A DNA stretch of 64,000 nt from Deltaproteobacteria bacterium (lineage in GTDB: Bacteria > Myxococcota > JACPTQ01). Shown here one piece after another: positions 52,549 to 61,989 of the stretch (positions are counted from its first letter, which is position 1; each line of letters starts with the position of its first letter). The DNA lies in assembly GCA_016192705.1 (NCBI GenBank), contig JACPTQ010000074.1:1-64000 (forward strand), written 5' to 3'. A model generated the notes under the pieces. That model was not told where the DNA came from, searched no databases, and was given only the letters and a program-made list of their open reading frames with translations. The translations under genes and the position numbers were made by a program.

Positions 52549-55078
52549 CGACCAAACGAAGTCCGCGCACCTCGTCGCCACGACGAATCTCGACTGTTTC
52601 CCTGCCGAGCGATTCAAAGTTCCGCGCTGATACCCGAATCGTCGCCGTCCCCATCGGAAGCCCGGTCAGCCGAAACCGCCCGACCGCATCGGTTCGCGCG
52701 ACGCGACCGCCCACATCGACCGTTGCCAGCGCGACGCCGCGCCCGTCCGCGTCGGACACCACTTCGCCCGATACCGCACCGCCTTCAACGAGATCGATCT
52801 CAACTTCACTCGCCTCCCCCACTTTGACGCTCACGACCTCTGTCGCCGAGACAAGCCCGTCCGCATCAACGCGAAGCTTGTGCAGACCGGCCGGCAGTGG
52901 CCCGAGCTCGAATCGGCCGTCCACGCCTTGAGCCGTCGCGCCCGACGGCGTCACCACCGTGAACGCGTCGACCAACCGAAAGCGGTCGCGCGTCACCCGC
53001 CCCACGATCCGCCCGCCCTCGACAAGCTTCAGATCAAACTCCGCATCCAGCGGAACGCCCGCCCGCACGATCGATGGAAACCCGTCCTTCGCCACGCGCA
53101 CGGCGTAACGCCCGTCGACAACCGCCTCGAAGCGAAATCGCCCCGTCTCATCTGATGTCGTGGTTCGCGGCGCCACGCGCACCCGCAGAGGCCCACGCTC
53201 AACTGTCAACGCCACCTCGGCACCCGCAACCGGCGCATCGGCGCCATCGAGCACGCGCCCTAAGACGCGGCGCTCCCCGGCGACGAGGCGCAACACCACG
53301 TCCTCCTTGAATGTGCGCGCCGTAACAACGACTTCGACCTCGCCCCCGCTGAAAGGCTCCTTGACCGCCTCCACCCGTTTTCGCCCGGGACCGCAGCGCA
53401 AACGAAACGCACCATTCTCGTGCGCGCGCATCACCGCCTCGTACCGCCGTGTCGCAACGTCGACGACCCGCACGAGGGCCCCACCCAACGCACGCCCCGC
53501 CGCATCTTCCACGACGCCCGCCACCCCGCTCGCGCGCGCCACCCGCACATCAAGCGTCACCAAACCGCCTTCTGCAAGCGACGCTTCCTTCGAATGACCC
53601 GCCGCAAAGAGAGGATGCGTCGCCCGAACGGCGATGGCACCGGGCGAAATCCCCGACACGTGAAAGCGTCCCGCCGCATCCGTCTTGAATGACCGCATCT
53701 CTTTGTACGGCACGCCAAGCTTTGCAAACGTCGCGGTAAGCGCCCGAACCGTGAGATCAGAAACAATGGTGACGCCCGTTTCACTCGACATCGACGTCAC
53801 TTCAATCGCCGCCGCTTCGATGGGCTCGTCGCTCGGCCCGGTTACGCGCCCCGAAACAGCACCCGTCGGCGGCAGTTCGATTTCAACACCTGCATCGCCC
53901 ACATCGACGCGAATCGATTTTGCGCGAACGGGGGGCTGCCCAGGTGCAAACACGGAAGCGAAAACGGATAAACCACCATCGGCGCGCGCGGGCCAAAGCG
54001 AACGCGAAAACCGGCCATCCGGCGCGGTGACGGAGGCGACAGGGAAAACGGACAGCTCCTCCTCCGAGAAGAGGACGACCGCCCCCAGAACGCCTTTTCG
54101 ATCTGAACCGACCACTTGACCCTTTATGCGTGGCGCGGGCTGGACATTCAGTGTCGCGGTGCGGTGCGGCGCCGCAGGACTGACTTCAACCGTCACGGAC
54201 CGCGACGCTTCGCCCGTTCGCGTTTCCGCACGGACCCAATAAATGCCCGGCGGAATGGGCGACAGCGCGAATTCGCCACTCCGCCCGCTCGACGTCACAA
54301 GCGGCGGAAACAGACCGCTCCCCGCGATCGTGACCGTCGCCTGGACGGGACCGGACGGCGATCGAACAACGCCACTCACCTCGCCGACCGGATCGAGCAC
54401 AACGTCCGCGCGATCGCCGGGCAACAGTTCGGAACGCCCTCCGGCTGCGTACCCCGCCTTCTCAACCACCAATGCGACGGGAGCCGCAGAAAGTCCGCGC
54501 AACCGAAAAACGCCGTCCGCATTTGTGAGCGCGAGCGACGGCACCGCGCCTTCACCGTCGAATCGCGGCTCGGCGCGAACAACGGCATGGGGAATGGGGA
54601 GTGAATCCGGCGTTGTCACGCGCCCTTCGAGAACCGACTCGCGCTCGAGCGCTGCGGCGCCCAATCGACCGCCAACAGAAATCCACCGCGACGCAAACCC
54701 GGGCAAGGCCGCGAAAACCCGCTCGGCACCTGATGTCGCGGGCGTAGCCAGCGCCGTGGCATCCAGGCGTGCATCGCCCTCCGCGCCCAAGAGACGGTAT
54801 CCCGTGCTCGCCGCCAAATCGCAGAGGGAAGACTCAACGTCAGCGACCAGACCGACGCCGAGCGCCGCCGTCATCATCGATGGCCCGAGTGTCCCCGCAA
54901 GCAGCGTCACACCGCGATGCGACACGTGCGTGCCGAGCGTCGCCAGCACCGCGTCGCGCCGAGCCGCGCCGTTCAACGACTCGTCGCTGGGTGCGGCAAC
55001 GGAAACCCGCAGCGTCACGCCTCGCTCCGCTCCTGGGATGAGCGCCGAGAAGAGAGCCGCTAGCCACGCGCCCCGCAA
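52526..55078 (-). CDS. Large exported protein with carboxypeptidase-regulatory-like repeats
   Basis: The 850-residue product (TTG start, AAGGA 7-8 bases upstream) has a short signal and a mixed N-terminal domain (about 20-150). A series of about seven CarboxypepD_reg/CnaB-like beta domains follows, recognised by repeated [50 protein letters not shown] and [10 protein letters not shown] patterns. These are Ig-like surface domains. It is the last gene of the kinase/TPR/sigma-54 activator operon and may be its envelope target or sensor partner. Confidence 0.85.
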   Translation of the reverse strand: MRGAWLAALFSALIPGAERGVTLRVSVAAPSDESLNGAARRDAVLATLGTHVSHRGVTLLAGTLGPSMMTAALGVGLVADVESSLCDLAASTGYRLLGAEGDARLDATALATPATSGAERVFAALPGFASRWISVGGRLGAAALERESVLEGRVTTPDSLPIPHAVVRAEPRFDGEGAVPSLALTNADGVFRLRGLSAAPVALVVEKAGYAAGGRSELLPGDRADVVLDPVGEVSGVVRSPSGPVQATVTIAGSGLFPPLVTSSGRSGEFALSPIPPGIYWVRAETRTGEASRSVTVEVSPAAPHRTATLNVQPAPRIKGQVVGSDRKGVLGAVVLFSEEELSVFPVASVTAPDGRFSRSLWPARADGGLSVFASVFAPGQPPVRAKSIRVDVGDAGVEIELPPTGAVSGRVTGPSDEPIEAAAIEVTSMSSETGVTIVSDLTVRALTATFAKLGVPYKEMRSFKTDAAGRFHVSGISPGAIAVRATHPLFAAGHSKEASLAEGGLVTLDVRVARASGVAGVVEDAAGRALGGALVRVVDVATRRYEAVMRAHENGAFRLRCGPGRKRVEAVKEPFSGGEVEVVVTARTFKEDVVLRLVAGERRVLGRVLDGADAPVAGAEVALTVERGPLRVRVAPRTTTSDETGRFRFEAVVDGRYAVRVAKDGFPSIVRAGVPLDAEFDLKLVEGGRIVGRVTRDRFRLVDAFTVVTPSGATAQGVDGRFELGPLPAGLHKLRVDADGLVSATEVVSVKVGEASEVEIDLVEGGAVSGEVVSDADGRGVALATVDVGGRVARTDAVGRFRLTGLPMGTATIRVSARNFESLGRETVEIRRGDEVRGLRLVVIPVRNP

Positions 55079-55081
55079 ACA

Positions 55082-56884
55082 TCAATCCTTCGCGTCATCC
55101 GTTTTTTCCAAGAACCTAAAAATCGTCCGCGGGTCCACCCCGAGCTCCCGCGCCGTTTTCGTGCGATTCCCCTGGTTCCGGATGAGCGCCTCTTCGATGG
55201 TGCGCCGCCGAAACTTTTCCTCCGCAACGGCGAGCGTTTCGACATCACGCTCTGCGATTTTCGTCTCATCGAGCCCGAGATCGCCAACGCCGATGACGCT
55301 CGCGTCGGCCATCACGGCGGCCCGCCGCACGCGGTTTTCCAGCTCGCGAACGTTTCCGGGCCACGCATACCGGCGCATCGCCTCGATCGCCTGCGGCGAA
55401 AACCCTTCGGCGCGCACGCGGCCATCTTTCGCGGCCTGGCGCAGCAAATACTTCGCAATGACAAGAATGTCGTCGCCGCGATCGCGAAGCGGCGGCAAAC
55501 GCAGCTGCACAACGTTCAACCGGTAATAGAGGTCCTCGCGAAATCGGCCATCGCGGATGTCGTCCTCCAGCGGACGATTCGTCGCCGCAACGATCCGAAT
55601 GTCGATCGCGACCGGTCGCAACTCACCAACGGGCGTCACGGCACGGTCTTGAAGCGCATTCAAAATCTTGACCTGCAAGTGAATCGGCATCTCGCCGATT
55701 TCGTCGAGAAACAGCGTCCCGTGATTCGCCGCGACAAACCGCCCCATCCGCGCCTGCGTCGCCCCCGTGAACGCCCCGCGCGCGTGCCCAAACAACTCGC
55801 TCTCGAGCAGATTCTCAGGAATCGCGCCACAGTTGATCGACACAAACGGCCCCGCTTGGCGCGCACTGCGGTTGTGCAGCTCACGCGCAACGAGTTCCTT
55901 CCCGGTCCCCGTCTCGCCGGTCAACAGCACAGTGACATCCGTCGGCGCCACTTTCTCGACCTCGACGTACACGCGCCGCATCGGCCCGCAATCGCCGATG
56001 AGCTCACCAAATCGAACCGCCTTGAGCTGCGCGGCGAGCTCGACGTTTTCGCTTCGGAGCCGCCGCACGAGCATCGCGTTTTGCAAAATGAGCGACGCCT
56101 GCGACGCAAACACAGACAACACCTCGAGGTCGCTGTTCGTGAAAAGGTTCACGACGTTGTTGTTGCCGACATATATGAGGCCGAGAATCTCACCCTTCTC
56201 AAGAAGCGGTACACACATCACCGAACAAAGCGCGAGACTCACGACGGACAGCGAATTCTTGAGCTCGTCGTCGCTCTGAGCATCGGACACAATCACGGGG
56301 CGCCGCTCACGCACCACTTTCGCGAGAATGCTGTCCGAAACCTTCTCGACCGCGTCGACAATGTTCTCGCGCTGAAAGTTGCGCGCGACTTTCACGCGAA
56401 ACTGCCCGTCCTCGACGAGGATGAGAAAACCCTTATCGGCGTTCGAAATCGCGATGACCGCGTCCATGAGGCTCTCGAGCAAGCTGTCGATTTCAAACAC
56501 GCCGGTCAGCCGCGACGAAAACTCGAACAGTTTTTTTAGTCCCGCCAGCTCCGACTCAGGTCGCCGCGCGGACCGAGTTGTTGCTGGCTCATCATCAAAC
56601 AACCGAAACTCGAGCTCCACACCGCCCAACGAAATCCGGTCGCGGTGCGCGAGAAACGTCTCGCGAAGCTTCTTGCCGTTAACGGCGATCTCGAGCTTTT
56701 TATCAACCACGGAAACAGCAAAGCGCCCGCCATCGCAATAAACCTGCGCGTGCGTCGCCGCGATCGCTGGCGAATCGAGCACAATGTCGTTGTCGGGTGA
56801 CCGCCCGATCGACGTTAAATTCTTGCGCAACGAAAACGTCTGGGGCGGCGACACACCCGGGAGAAGGGCCTTAAGGAGCGGCAC
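55082..56884 (-). CDS. FHA-GAF-AAA+ sigma-54-dependent activator
   Basis: The 600-residue activator has an N-terminal FHA domain ([22 protein letters not shown]) that binds phosphothreonine and a GAF domain (about 140-290). The sigma-54 AAA+ domain has [14 protein letters not shown], the GAFTGA loop that touches sigma-54, LDEIGEMP and [12 protein letters not shown]-terminal Fis-type helix-turn-helix ([20 protein letters not shown]) follows. The nearby Ser/Thr kinase could supply the phosphothreonine. It is transcribed 12 bases after the TPR gene. Confidence 0.95.
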   Translation of the reverse strand: MPLLKALLPGVSPPQTFSLRKNLTSIGRSPDNDIVLDSPAIAATHAQVYCDGGRFAVSVVDKKLEIAVNGKKLRETFLAHRDRISLGGVELEFRLFDDEPATTRSARRPESELAGLKKLFEFSSRLTGVFEIDSLLESLMDAVIAISNADKGFLILVEDGQFRVKVARNFQRENIVDAVEKVSDSILAKVVRERRPVIVSDAQSDDELKNSLSVVSLALCSVMCVPLLEKGEILGLIYVGNNNVVNLFTNSDLEVLSVFASQASLILQNAMLVRRLRSENVELAAQLKAVRFGELIGDCGPMRRVYVEVEKVAPTDVTVLLTGETGTGKELVARELHNRSARQAGPFVSINCGAIPENLLESELFGHARGAFTGATQARMGRFVAANHGTLFLDEIGEMPIHLQVKILNALQDRAVTPVGELRPVAIDIRIVAATNRPLEDDIRDGRFREDLYYRLNVVQLRLPPLRDRGDDILVIAKYLLRQAAKDGRVRAEGFSPQAIEAMRRYAWPGNVRELENRVRRAAVMADASVIGVGDLGLDETKIAERDVETLAVAEEKFRRRTIEEALIRNQGNRTKTARELGVDPRTIFRFLEKTDDAKD

Positions 56885-56896
56885 CCCTTTCTCATC

Positions 56897-57808
56897 TCAG
56901 AAAGGAAGCTCGATTGTCAAACCGGCGCCAGACCCTCTGCGCCCCGCGCCAATCCACGGCGTGAGCGTGCCCGACGTTCGCGCGGGCGGTCGATACCCTT
57001 TGGGCGGTTTGTCGAGCCGCTCGAACGTTGTCCGCGCGGGATTGAATCGCACAAACGCATCGATAACGCCGAAAAGCACGAGCGAGCCAAACACCGCGAC
57101 CGACGACAGCTGAACCACCTGCAACCCTTTCGCGCGCGTGACATCGGCCGCCGCAAACCGACCATCCGACCCACGCAGCGCTTCGATCGCAACGTACGAC
57201 GCGATGTTCGCCCCCAACGAAAGGACCTGTCCGACGAGGAGCGCCGCGCCCTTCCCAGTCTCGCCGTTTTGGAACTGCCCCGCGCCAAACGGGAGTATGT
57301 TGACGAACTTGCTTCTCGTCTCGACCCGCTGCACGACAAACTCGCGACGCGCCCGACGCCGCTTCTCTTCTTCCTCGCGCAGCCGTCGCTCGATCTCGGC
57401 TCGCCGCTTCGCCTCCTCCGCAAGGCGCACCTCCGCAGCCGCGCGCTTTTCCGCGAGCTCGTCCCGCAACTTATCAAACATCGCGATGACGTCCGGTGGA
57501 TAAACGAGAGGATCCAGCCGATGAGACGGGCGATTTTCGAGGAGGAGCCGCTCAAACTCCTCGCGAGAATTCGTGAAATCACGCGCCAAAAAATGACTGA
57601 CGCCGAGAAGCTCGCGGGCGCTCACAATGTCGTCTTCACGCTCGAGCCGGGGGCGCGGGTATAAAACGCCACGTAACGCGCGCGCCGCTTCTGCGAATTG
57701 GCCCTGAATAAACGCCTTTCGTGCGCGTCGAAGATCGTCCCGCGCGGACTCAGCCATCGCGGTTGTGGGGAGCACGAGAACAACGAGTGCGCGCACAAAC
57801 GACTTCAC
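56897..57808 (-). CDS. Exported TPR and coiled-coil membrane protein
   Basis: The 303-residue product has a signal peptide (ALVVLVLPTTAMAES), two TPR-like units (ARKAFIQGQFAEAARALRG, LGVSHFLARDFTNSREEFE), a charged coiled coil (KRAAAEVRLAEEAKRRAEIE, about 120-165) and two or three membrane segments (LLVGQVLSLGANIASYVAI, SSVAVFGSLVLFGVI). This layout is common next to Ser/Thr kinase genes in Myxococcota. The role is unknown. Confidence 0.75.
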   Translation of the reverse strand: MKSFVRALVVLVLPTTAMAESARDDLRRARKAFIQGQFAEAARALRGVLYPRPRLEREDDIVSARELLGVSHFLARDFTNSREEFERLLLENRPSHRLDPLVYPPDVIAMFDKLRDELAEKRAAAEVRLAEEAKRRAEIERRLREEEEKRRRARREFVVQRVETRSKFVNILPFGAGQFQNGETGKGAALLVGQVLSLGANIASYVAIEALRGSDGRFAAADVTRAKGLQVVQLSSVAVFGSLVLFGVIDAFVRFNPARTTFERLDKPPKGYRPPARTSGTLTPWIGAGRRGSGAGLTIELPF

Positions 57809-57837
57809 CGCGCGTCATCGTACCTCGAAGAACGGTG

Positions 57838-59787
57838 TTACGGCGAACTGAACTGAACGGTTGTCGTGGTCGCGAGGCCGGCCGTAACCTTCACGGTCTT
57901 GCGACCCTCAAGCGAGCCGCGCACAACGCGCACCTCGACGAGCCGATGCGGTGAACCCTCGGCCGTGTCCGCGATCTGAACGCGAATCGGGCGGCGCGCC
58001 GATTCCGACGTCGTGCCCTTGCGCGAGCCATTCACATAGACATCGGCCTCGTCGCCTGAATGAACGGTGAGGTAGGCCGGTAACCACGGGAGGCTACGCG
58101 TTACCGGAGGCATCGCGCCGTTCGAGGGGACCGACACCCAATCCTCCCACGGCGAACATCCCGCGGCCTCAAACCGAACCCGGTGCCGTCCCGGCCGCAA
58201 CGCAACAATCGCTCGCCCATGCCCCTTGAATTCGCGATTAACAAATATCTTAGCGGCGAGAGGAAACGCCACGAGCGACACTTCGCGTCGTTCGAGCTTT
58301 CCACGGAACGGTGTCCCATCGCGACGTGGCTCAACAAAGTGAACGCGCGTTTCGCGCACGTCACGCCGAGCCCGTGCGGATGCCCTCGGCAATCCGTTGG
58401 CATCATTCATGACGTGTGCGCTGGCAAGTTTCGTTTGACCGGCGTCGACGCCACCCCTCGCCGTTCTCGCCGCCGCATCCGCTCCCGCTCCCGCTGCCGC
58501 AACCGCTCGCGCTCCCGCTGCCGCAACCGCTCCCGCACCCGAATCCGCAACCGCGCGCGCATGCGCACCCGCACCCGGTCCCGCATCCGCTACCGCACCC
58601 GCAACCGCTCGCGCTTCCGTCCCCGCAACCGCTTCCGTCCCCACTCCCCTCCCCGACGAATCGATCCCGACAAGCGCCGCGACCGCCGCCCCGGCGCCCA
58701 CCGCAGCGACCGCTGCCGCCACCGCCGCCGCTTTCCACAAGCGACGAGCCGCCCCCACGCGCCGTACGGCCTGAAGAACGCTGGGGTTCGACGGCTCAAT
58801 CGACAACACGCGATCGTAATTCGCAAGCGCCAGCGCGACCTGTCCGCGTCGCCGCGCCTCATCGCCGCGCCGCCGAAGAACCCCAACGATCCGCTTTGCA
58901 AAAACCTGCGTGTAACCGCCAACATCCGCGAAAAAACGACAGAGCTCAGCCGGTGCATCGTCGATCTCGACGTCGTCAAGAATCGCCTTGAGCTCCGCGC
59001 GCATCTCGATCGCTGTTTGAAACCGCTCAGCCGGCTCGTGCGCAAGCGACCGCCGAATGGCCGCCGCGAGGCGATCCGACACTTGGCTGTTCATTCGCGC
59101 CGGGTCCGCAAAATCACCGTCCGCGATTCGTCGTAAAAGGGCGCTCGGGTTCGGCCCCGAGAAAGGCAAGTCGCCGACAACAAGCCAATAAAACACCGTT
59201 CCCAGCGAGAAGATATCCGACCGAACGTCGAGCGGCTTCCCTTCGAGCAGCTCGGGCGGCATATGCGCCGGCGACCCAATGAGAGCGCCCGTCGCCGTGA
59301 GCGTCTCAGCGTCGATCATCTGCGCGATGCCGAAGTCGGTCAGCTTCAAGACGCCGTCGTCGCGAATCATGATGTTCTCGGGCTTAACGTCGCGATGCAC
59401 GATCCCAAAGCCGTGCGCGTGCCCAAGCGCTCCCGCGAGTTCGTGCGCGATCATCAGGCCGATTTCTGGGAACGGAATTCCGTGCTGCTCGACAAACGTG
59501 CGCAACGTCTGCCCGCGAATGAACTCGGTGACGATAAAGCTGTCGGGCGAATCGGGCCCCGACGTGTCGTAGATTTCAAGGATGTTTGGGTGCGAAAGCC
59601 GCGCAACCGCCTGCGCCTCGCGCTGAAACCTGAGCTTCGACTCCGGGCGGTTTTGGAGGTGCGGGTGGAGCACTTTGACGGCGACGTCGCGATTGAGCAC
59701 CGTGTCGTGCCCGCGATAAACCGTTGCCATGCCGCCCTGGCCGATCTCCTCGACAACTCGGTATCGCGCAAGGACCTTGCCCAGCAT
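57838..59787 (-). CDS. Membrane Ser/Thr protein kinase with PEGA-like C terminus
   Basis: The start is taken as the ATG at 59787 (MLGKVLARYRVVEEIG), where the kinase fold begins; an upstream in-frame start adds 16 atypical residues. The kinase domain has IGQGGMATVY, DVAVKVL (ATP Lys), HRDVKPENIM, TDFGIAQ and PPELLEG. After it come a helical region, one membrane segment (AAAVAAAVAAVGAGAAVAAL), an Ala/Gly/Asp-rich stalk encoded by a hexanucleotide repeat, and PEGA-like beta domains (AAKIFVNREFKGHG, ADVYVNGSRKGTT). The product of the operon's third gene carries a matching FHA domain. Confidence 0.93.
   Translation of the reverse strand: MLGKVLARYRVVEEIGQGGMATVYRGHDTVLNRDVAVKVLHPHLQNRPESKLRFQREAQAVARLSHPNILEIYDTSGPDSPDSFIVTEFIRGQTLRTFVEQHGIPFPEIGLMIAHELAGALGHAHGFGIVHRDVKPENIMIRDDGVLKLTDFGIAQMIDAETLTATGALIGSPAHMPPELLEGKPLDVRSDIFSLGTVFYWLVVGDLPFSGPNPSALLRRIADGDFADPARMNSQVSDRLAAAIRRSLAHEPAERFQTAIEMRAELKAILDDVEIDDAPAELCRFFADVGGYTQVFAKRIVGVLRRRGDEARRRGQVALALANYDRVLSIEPSNPSVLQAVRRVGAARRLWKAAAVAAAVAAVGAGAAVAALVGIDSSGRGVGTEAVAGTEARAVAGAVADAGPGAGAHARAVADSGAGAVAAAGARAVAAAGAGADAAARTARGGVDAGQTKLASAHVMNDANGLPRASARARRDVRETRVHFVEPRRDGTPFRGKLERREVSLVAFPLAAKIFVNREFKGHGRAIVALRPGRHRVRFEAAGCSPWEDWVSVPSNGAMPPVTRSLPWLPAYLTVHSGDEADVYVNGSRKGTTSESARRPIRVQIADTAEGSPHRLVEVRVVRGSLEGRKTVKVTAGLATTTTVQFSSP
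58471..58642 (-). repeat. Degenerate hexanucleotide repeat in the kinase stalk
   Basis: About 170 bases consist of near-tandem six-base units (CCGCNN or CTCNCG on the plus strand) coding for an Ala/Gly/Val/Asp stalk (AVAGAVADAGPGAGAHARAV). The period of six means that unit gain or loss changes stalk length by two residues without a frameshift. Confidence 0.75.
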
Positions 59788-59893
59788 CAACGCTCCACGG
59801 CCGTAAAAGCGACCTTCTCGGAGGCGCAAAACCACCCGAGTGTGTCACATTTTATCTCCGCTTCGATCCGGTGTCACCGCCCTTTCACCGGCC

Positions 59894-59923
59894 TTGCGCA
59901 AAAGCCTGTGCGAACGCTATTCT
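59894..59923 (+). promoter_or_regulatory. Putative larE promoter
   Basis: TTGCGC (59894-59899), an 18-base spacer and TATTCT (59918-59923) lie 8 bases before the larE ATG, which has no Shine-Dalgarno sequence. The message would be leaderless or nearly so. Confidence 0.4.
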
Positions 59924-59931
59924 AGACTTCT

Positions 59932-60744
59932 ATGGTCGCTCACAAACTCGACGCCCTCGGCACCGCCATCGCACGTTACGACAGCGCGCTTGTCGCTTTT
60001 TCAGGTGGTGTCGACTCAACGCTCGTCCTCAAGGTCGCGTACGATATGCTTCGCGACCACGTCGTTGCCGTGACCGCCGTTTCGGCGTCGCTCTCAGAGC
60101 GCGAACGGAAAGCGACACTCGACCTTGCGGCTTCGATTGGCGCCACGCACCTCTCGGTCGATTCAAACGAGCTCAACGACCCCAACTACGCCGCAAATCC
60201 GACGAACCGATGCTACTTCTGCAAATCTGAGCTTTACGACATCTGCGCAAAGGTCGCGCGCGAACGGGGCCTCGCCGTGACTCTCGACGGTCTCATCACC
60301 GATGACCTCGACGACGACCGTCCGGGGCGCAAGGCCGCCGCCGAACATCGCGTCGTGAGCCCTCTACTTGACGCCGGTTTCACAAAAGACGACGTCCGCG
60401 CCGCAGCCCGCGCGCTCGGCCTTCCCAATTGGGACAAGCCAGCAACCCCATGCCTTTCGTCGCGCGTTCCGCACGGTCGCGCCATTACGCTCGCACTTTT
60501 GCGCGAGATCGAGCTTTGCGAGGAGTTCCTTCGCGATCGTGGATTTGGCGTGGTGCGCGTGCGGCATCTCGGCGACACGGCGCGGCTCGAGCTCGGCACT
60601 AGCGATCTCGCCCGATTCGACTCCGAAACACGCACGGCGTTCGAGCGTCACGCGACGTCGCTCGGATTCGCGAAAATTATTGTTGATGAAAACGGCTACC
60701 AGCGTGGCGGCGCCGATCTGTCCTTACCGGTTATTGCAAACTAA
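59932..60744 (+). CDS. larE: ATP-dependent sacrificial sulfur transferase LarE
   Basis: LarE adenylates and thiolates the pyridinium dicarboxylate precursor of the nickel-pincer cofactor of lactate racemase. The 270-residue protein has the PP-loop SGGVDSTLVLK, NRCYFCKSELY, TLDGLITDDLDDDRPG and the family motif PCLSSRVPHG, whose Cys corresponds to the sacrificial Cys of LarE. The larA, larB and larC genes are not in the window, so cofactor synthesis would need genes elsewhere. Divergent from the kinase gene. Confidence 0.92.
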   Translation: MVAHKLDALGTAIARYDSALVAFSGGVDSTLVLKVAYDMLRDHVVAVTAVSASLSERERKATLDLAASIGATHLSVDSNELNDPNYAANPTNRCYFCKSELYDICAKVARERGLAVTLDGLITDDLDDDRPGRKAAAEHRVVSPLLDAGFTKDDVRAAARALGLPNWDKPATPCLSSRVPHGRAITLALLREIELCEEFLRDRGFGVVRVRHLGDTARLELGTSDLARFDSETRTAFERHATSLGFAKIIVDENGYQRGGADLSLPVIAN

Positions 60745-60746
60745 AA

Positions 60747-61148
60747 CTAAATTACAGCGCCCTTGGAGGCGAGAAAACGCTTCGTCTCGCGCGAAAGCCC
60801 AACGCACTTCGAAAAAACAGCGCCGGCGACCCGGGCCTCTTCGAAGTTGACGTTCGCGAGCTTTGCCTTGTCGAGCCGCGCGCCCGAAAGGTTCGCGCCC
60901 GACAGGTCGGCGTCACGCAGATCGGCGCCCGAAAGGTCGCTGTCCATGAGGACCGCGCCTTTCAAATTCGAGGCTGCCATCTTCGTGTTGGTGAGATTTG
61001 CGCGATTGAGCCGCGCACCGTGGAGGTCTGCCTTCGTGAAATCGATTCCAGACAGGTCTGCGCAGTTGAGAAACAGGAAGCGCAGATCCGAAAACGCCAA
61101 GCTGTCTTTATCCTTGATGCGCTGGTAAACCGATTTTTTTGCCGCCAT
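60747..61148 (-). CDS. Pentapeptide-repeat protein
   Basis: The 133-residue protein (ATG at 61148 behind GAGGAGACGA) has about 14 pentapeptide units A(D/N)LxX from residue 24 on (ADLSGIDFTKADLHGARLNR, SDLSGADLRDADLSGANLSG), which fold as a right-handed quadrilateral beta-helix. A short helix caps each end. Some such proteins mimic DNA and protect gyrase; nothing here shows that role. It is convergent with larE, with two bases between stops. Confidence 0.9.
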   Translation of the reverse strand: MAAKKSVYQRIKDKDSLAFSDLRFLFLNCADLSGIDFTKADLHGARLNRANLTNTKMAASNLKGAVLMDSDLSGADLRDADLSGANLSGARLDKAKLANVNFEEARVAGAVFSKCVGLSRETKRFLASKGAVI

Positions 61149-61464
61149 CAATTCGTCTCCTCGATGTGTTAAGTGTCTAAGAGCCCTTGGTTTTCCTTCT
61201 CAATCTCTTCGCGCGGCACCCTGCCGCCTTCGACAAACAAGGTGAGCACCAATCGTGCCACAGTGCGGCAAAAACATACATGCCGCTGCAACTGAAATCA
61301 TTGTATTTTTCTTGGAATCGACCCACCGTGCGGCCAGCTGTCCCCACAAAAAAGGTGAATTCTCCAACATGTGTCAATTTTTTGAGCGGGGTTTCCAGGC
61401 TCCAGTGGGGTCGCTCGTCGGTTGCCGCGTGGCCCCGCGTCCGCCTCCGAACCCGATTGGGATT
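61149..61464. other. Gene-free stretch
   Basis: About 315 bases with no frame that has both a ribosome-binding site and normal codon use. The part next to 61148 should hold the promoter of the pentapeptide gene. Nothing else is recognised until the palindromic repeat that follows. Confidence 0.5.
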
Positions 61465-61533
61465 TCAACGCCGAGACGCAAAGACGCAAGGCATAAAGAC
61501 TTCTCGACTTGGCGTCTCCGCGCCTTTGCGTTA
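61465..61533. repeat. Dispersed palindromic repeat of the GCCGAGACGCAAAGACGC type
   Basis: The left arm AACGCCGAGACGCAAAGACG (from 61466) and the right arm TGGCGTCTCCGCGCCTTTGC (from 61509) form a large imperfect hairpin. The sequence matches a family of short dispersed repeats seen in many unrelated bacterial genomes, whose spurious translations read like QRRDAKTQ. Only one copy is in the window. Confidence 0.6.
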
Positions 61534-61548
61534 AGGTCCCGTTCCCGC

Positions 61549-61578
61549 TTTGCCTCGCGCGCACCTCCTGCGCTATAC
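61549..61578 (+). promoter_or_regulatory. Putative promoter for the small membrane protein and ctpA-like gene
   Basis: TTGCCT (61549-61554), an 18-base spacer and TATACT (61573-61578) precede the start codons at 61599 and 61605. This is one of the better consensus matches in the window. Confidence 0.45.
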
Positions 61579-61604
61579 TCCTATTGAAGTCGAAGCGATT
61601 GAGC

Positions 61605-61952
61605 GTGCCGGACAAAAAAAGTGACATCGATGTGGAAGCGCGGATGCGCGAACTCGAAGAAGAGATTCGCCGCACGGTGCCGCCAACCGTTCGCGCACCG
61701 GACGTTTCACGCGCCGTGACGCGCCACTCGACCCCCAGTCTCAACGACGACGCGAAACCCGGCTCGCGCGGGCTTATCCCGACGCTTGGCCTTGCGGCTG
61801 TGTTGGTCGTCGGGGGTGTCGTCGCCTGGACCCTCGTCAAACACGTCATCGTCACGTTGTTTTGGGTCGCGGCGCTTGGCGTCGTCGGATGGGCGGGCTG
61901 GAAGATTTGGCGCGGCAAGAAGGTTAAGAATAAAGGGAAGGAAAACGAGTGA
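61605..61952 (+). CDS. Small membrane protein with N-terminal coiled coil
   Basis: From the GTG at 61605 (or TTG at 61599) the product is 115 residues: a charged N-terminal helix (DIDVEARMRELEEEIRR), a polar linker, two hydrophobic segments (TLGLAAVLVVGGVVAWTLV, IVTLFWVAALGVVGWAGW) and a very basic tail (KIWRGKKVKNKGKENE). The upstream extension of the frame to 61509 is repeat sequence. It precedes the CtpA-like protease gene by 37 bases. Function unknown. Confidence 0.65.
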   Translation: MPDKKSDIDVEARMRELEEEIRRTVPPTVRAPDVSRAVTRHSTPSLNDDAKPGSRGLIPTLGLAAVLVVGGVVAWTLVKHVIVTLFWVAALGVVGWAGWKIWRGKKVKNKGKENE

Positions 61953-61989
61953 TTAAACCATGGGGCCGAGATGGCCGTCAGGAAGGTCT

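Noticed and set aside
58183-59136. A 317-codon plus-strand frame with Arg-x dipeptide repeats
   Set aside because: It is the complement of the kinase stalk repeat. The protein-like pattern comes from the six-base repeat, and the kinase frame has clear domains on both sides.
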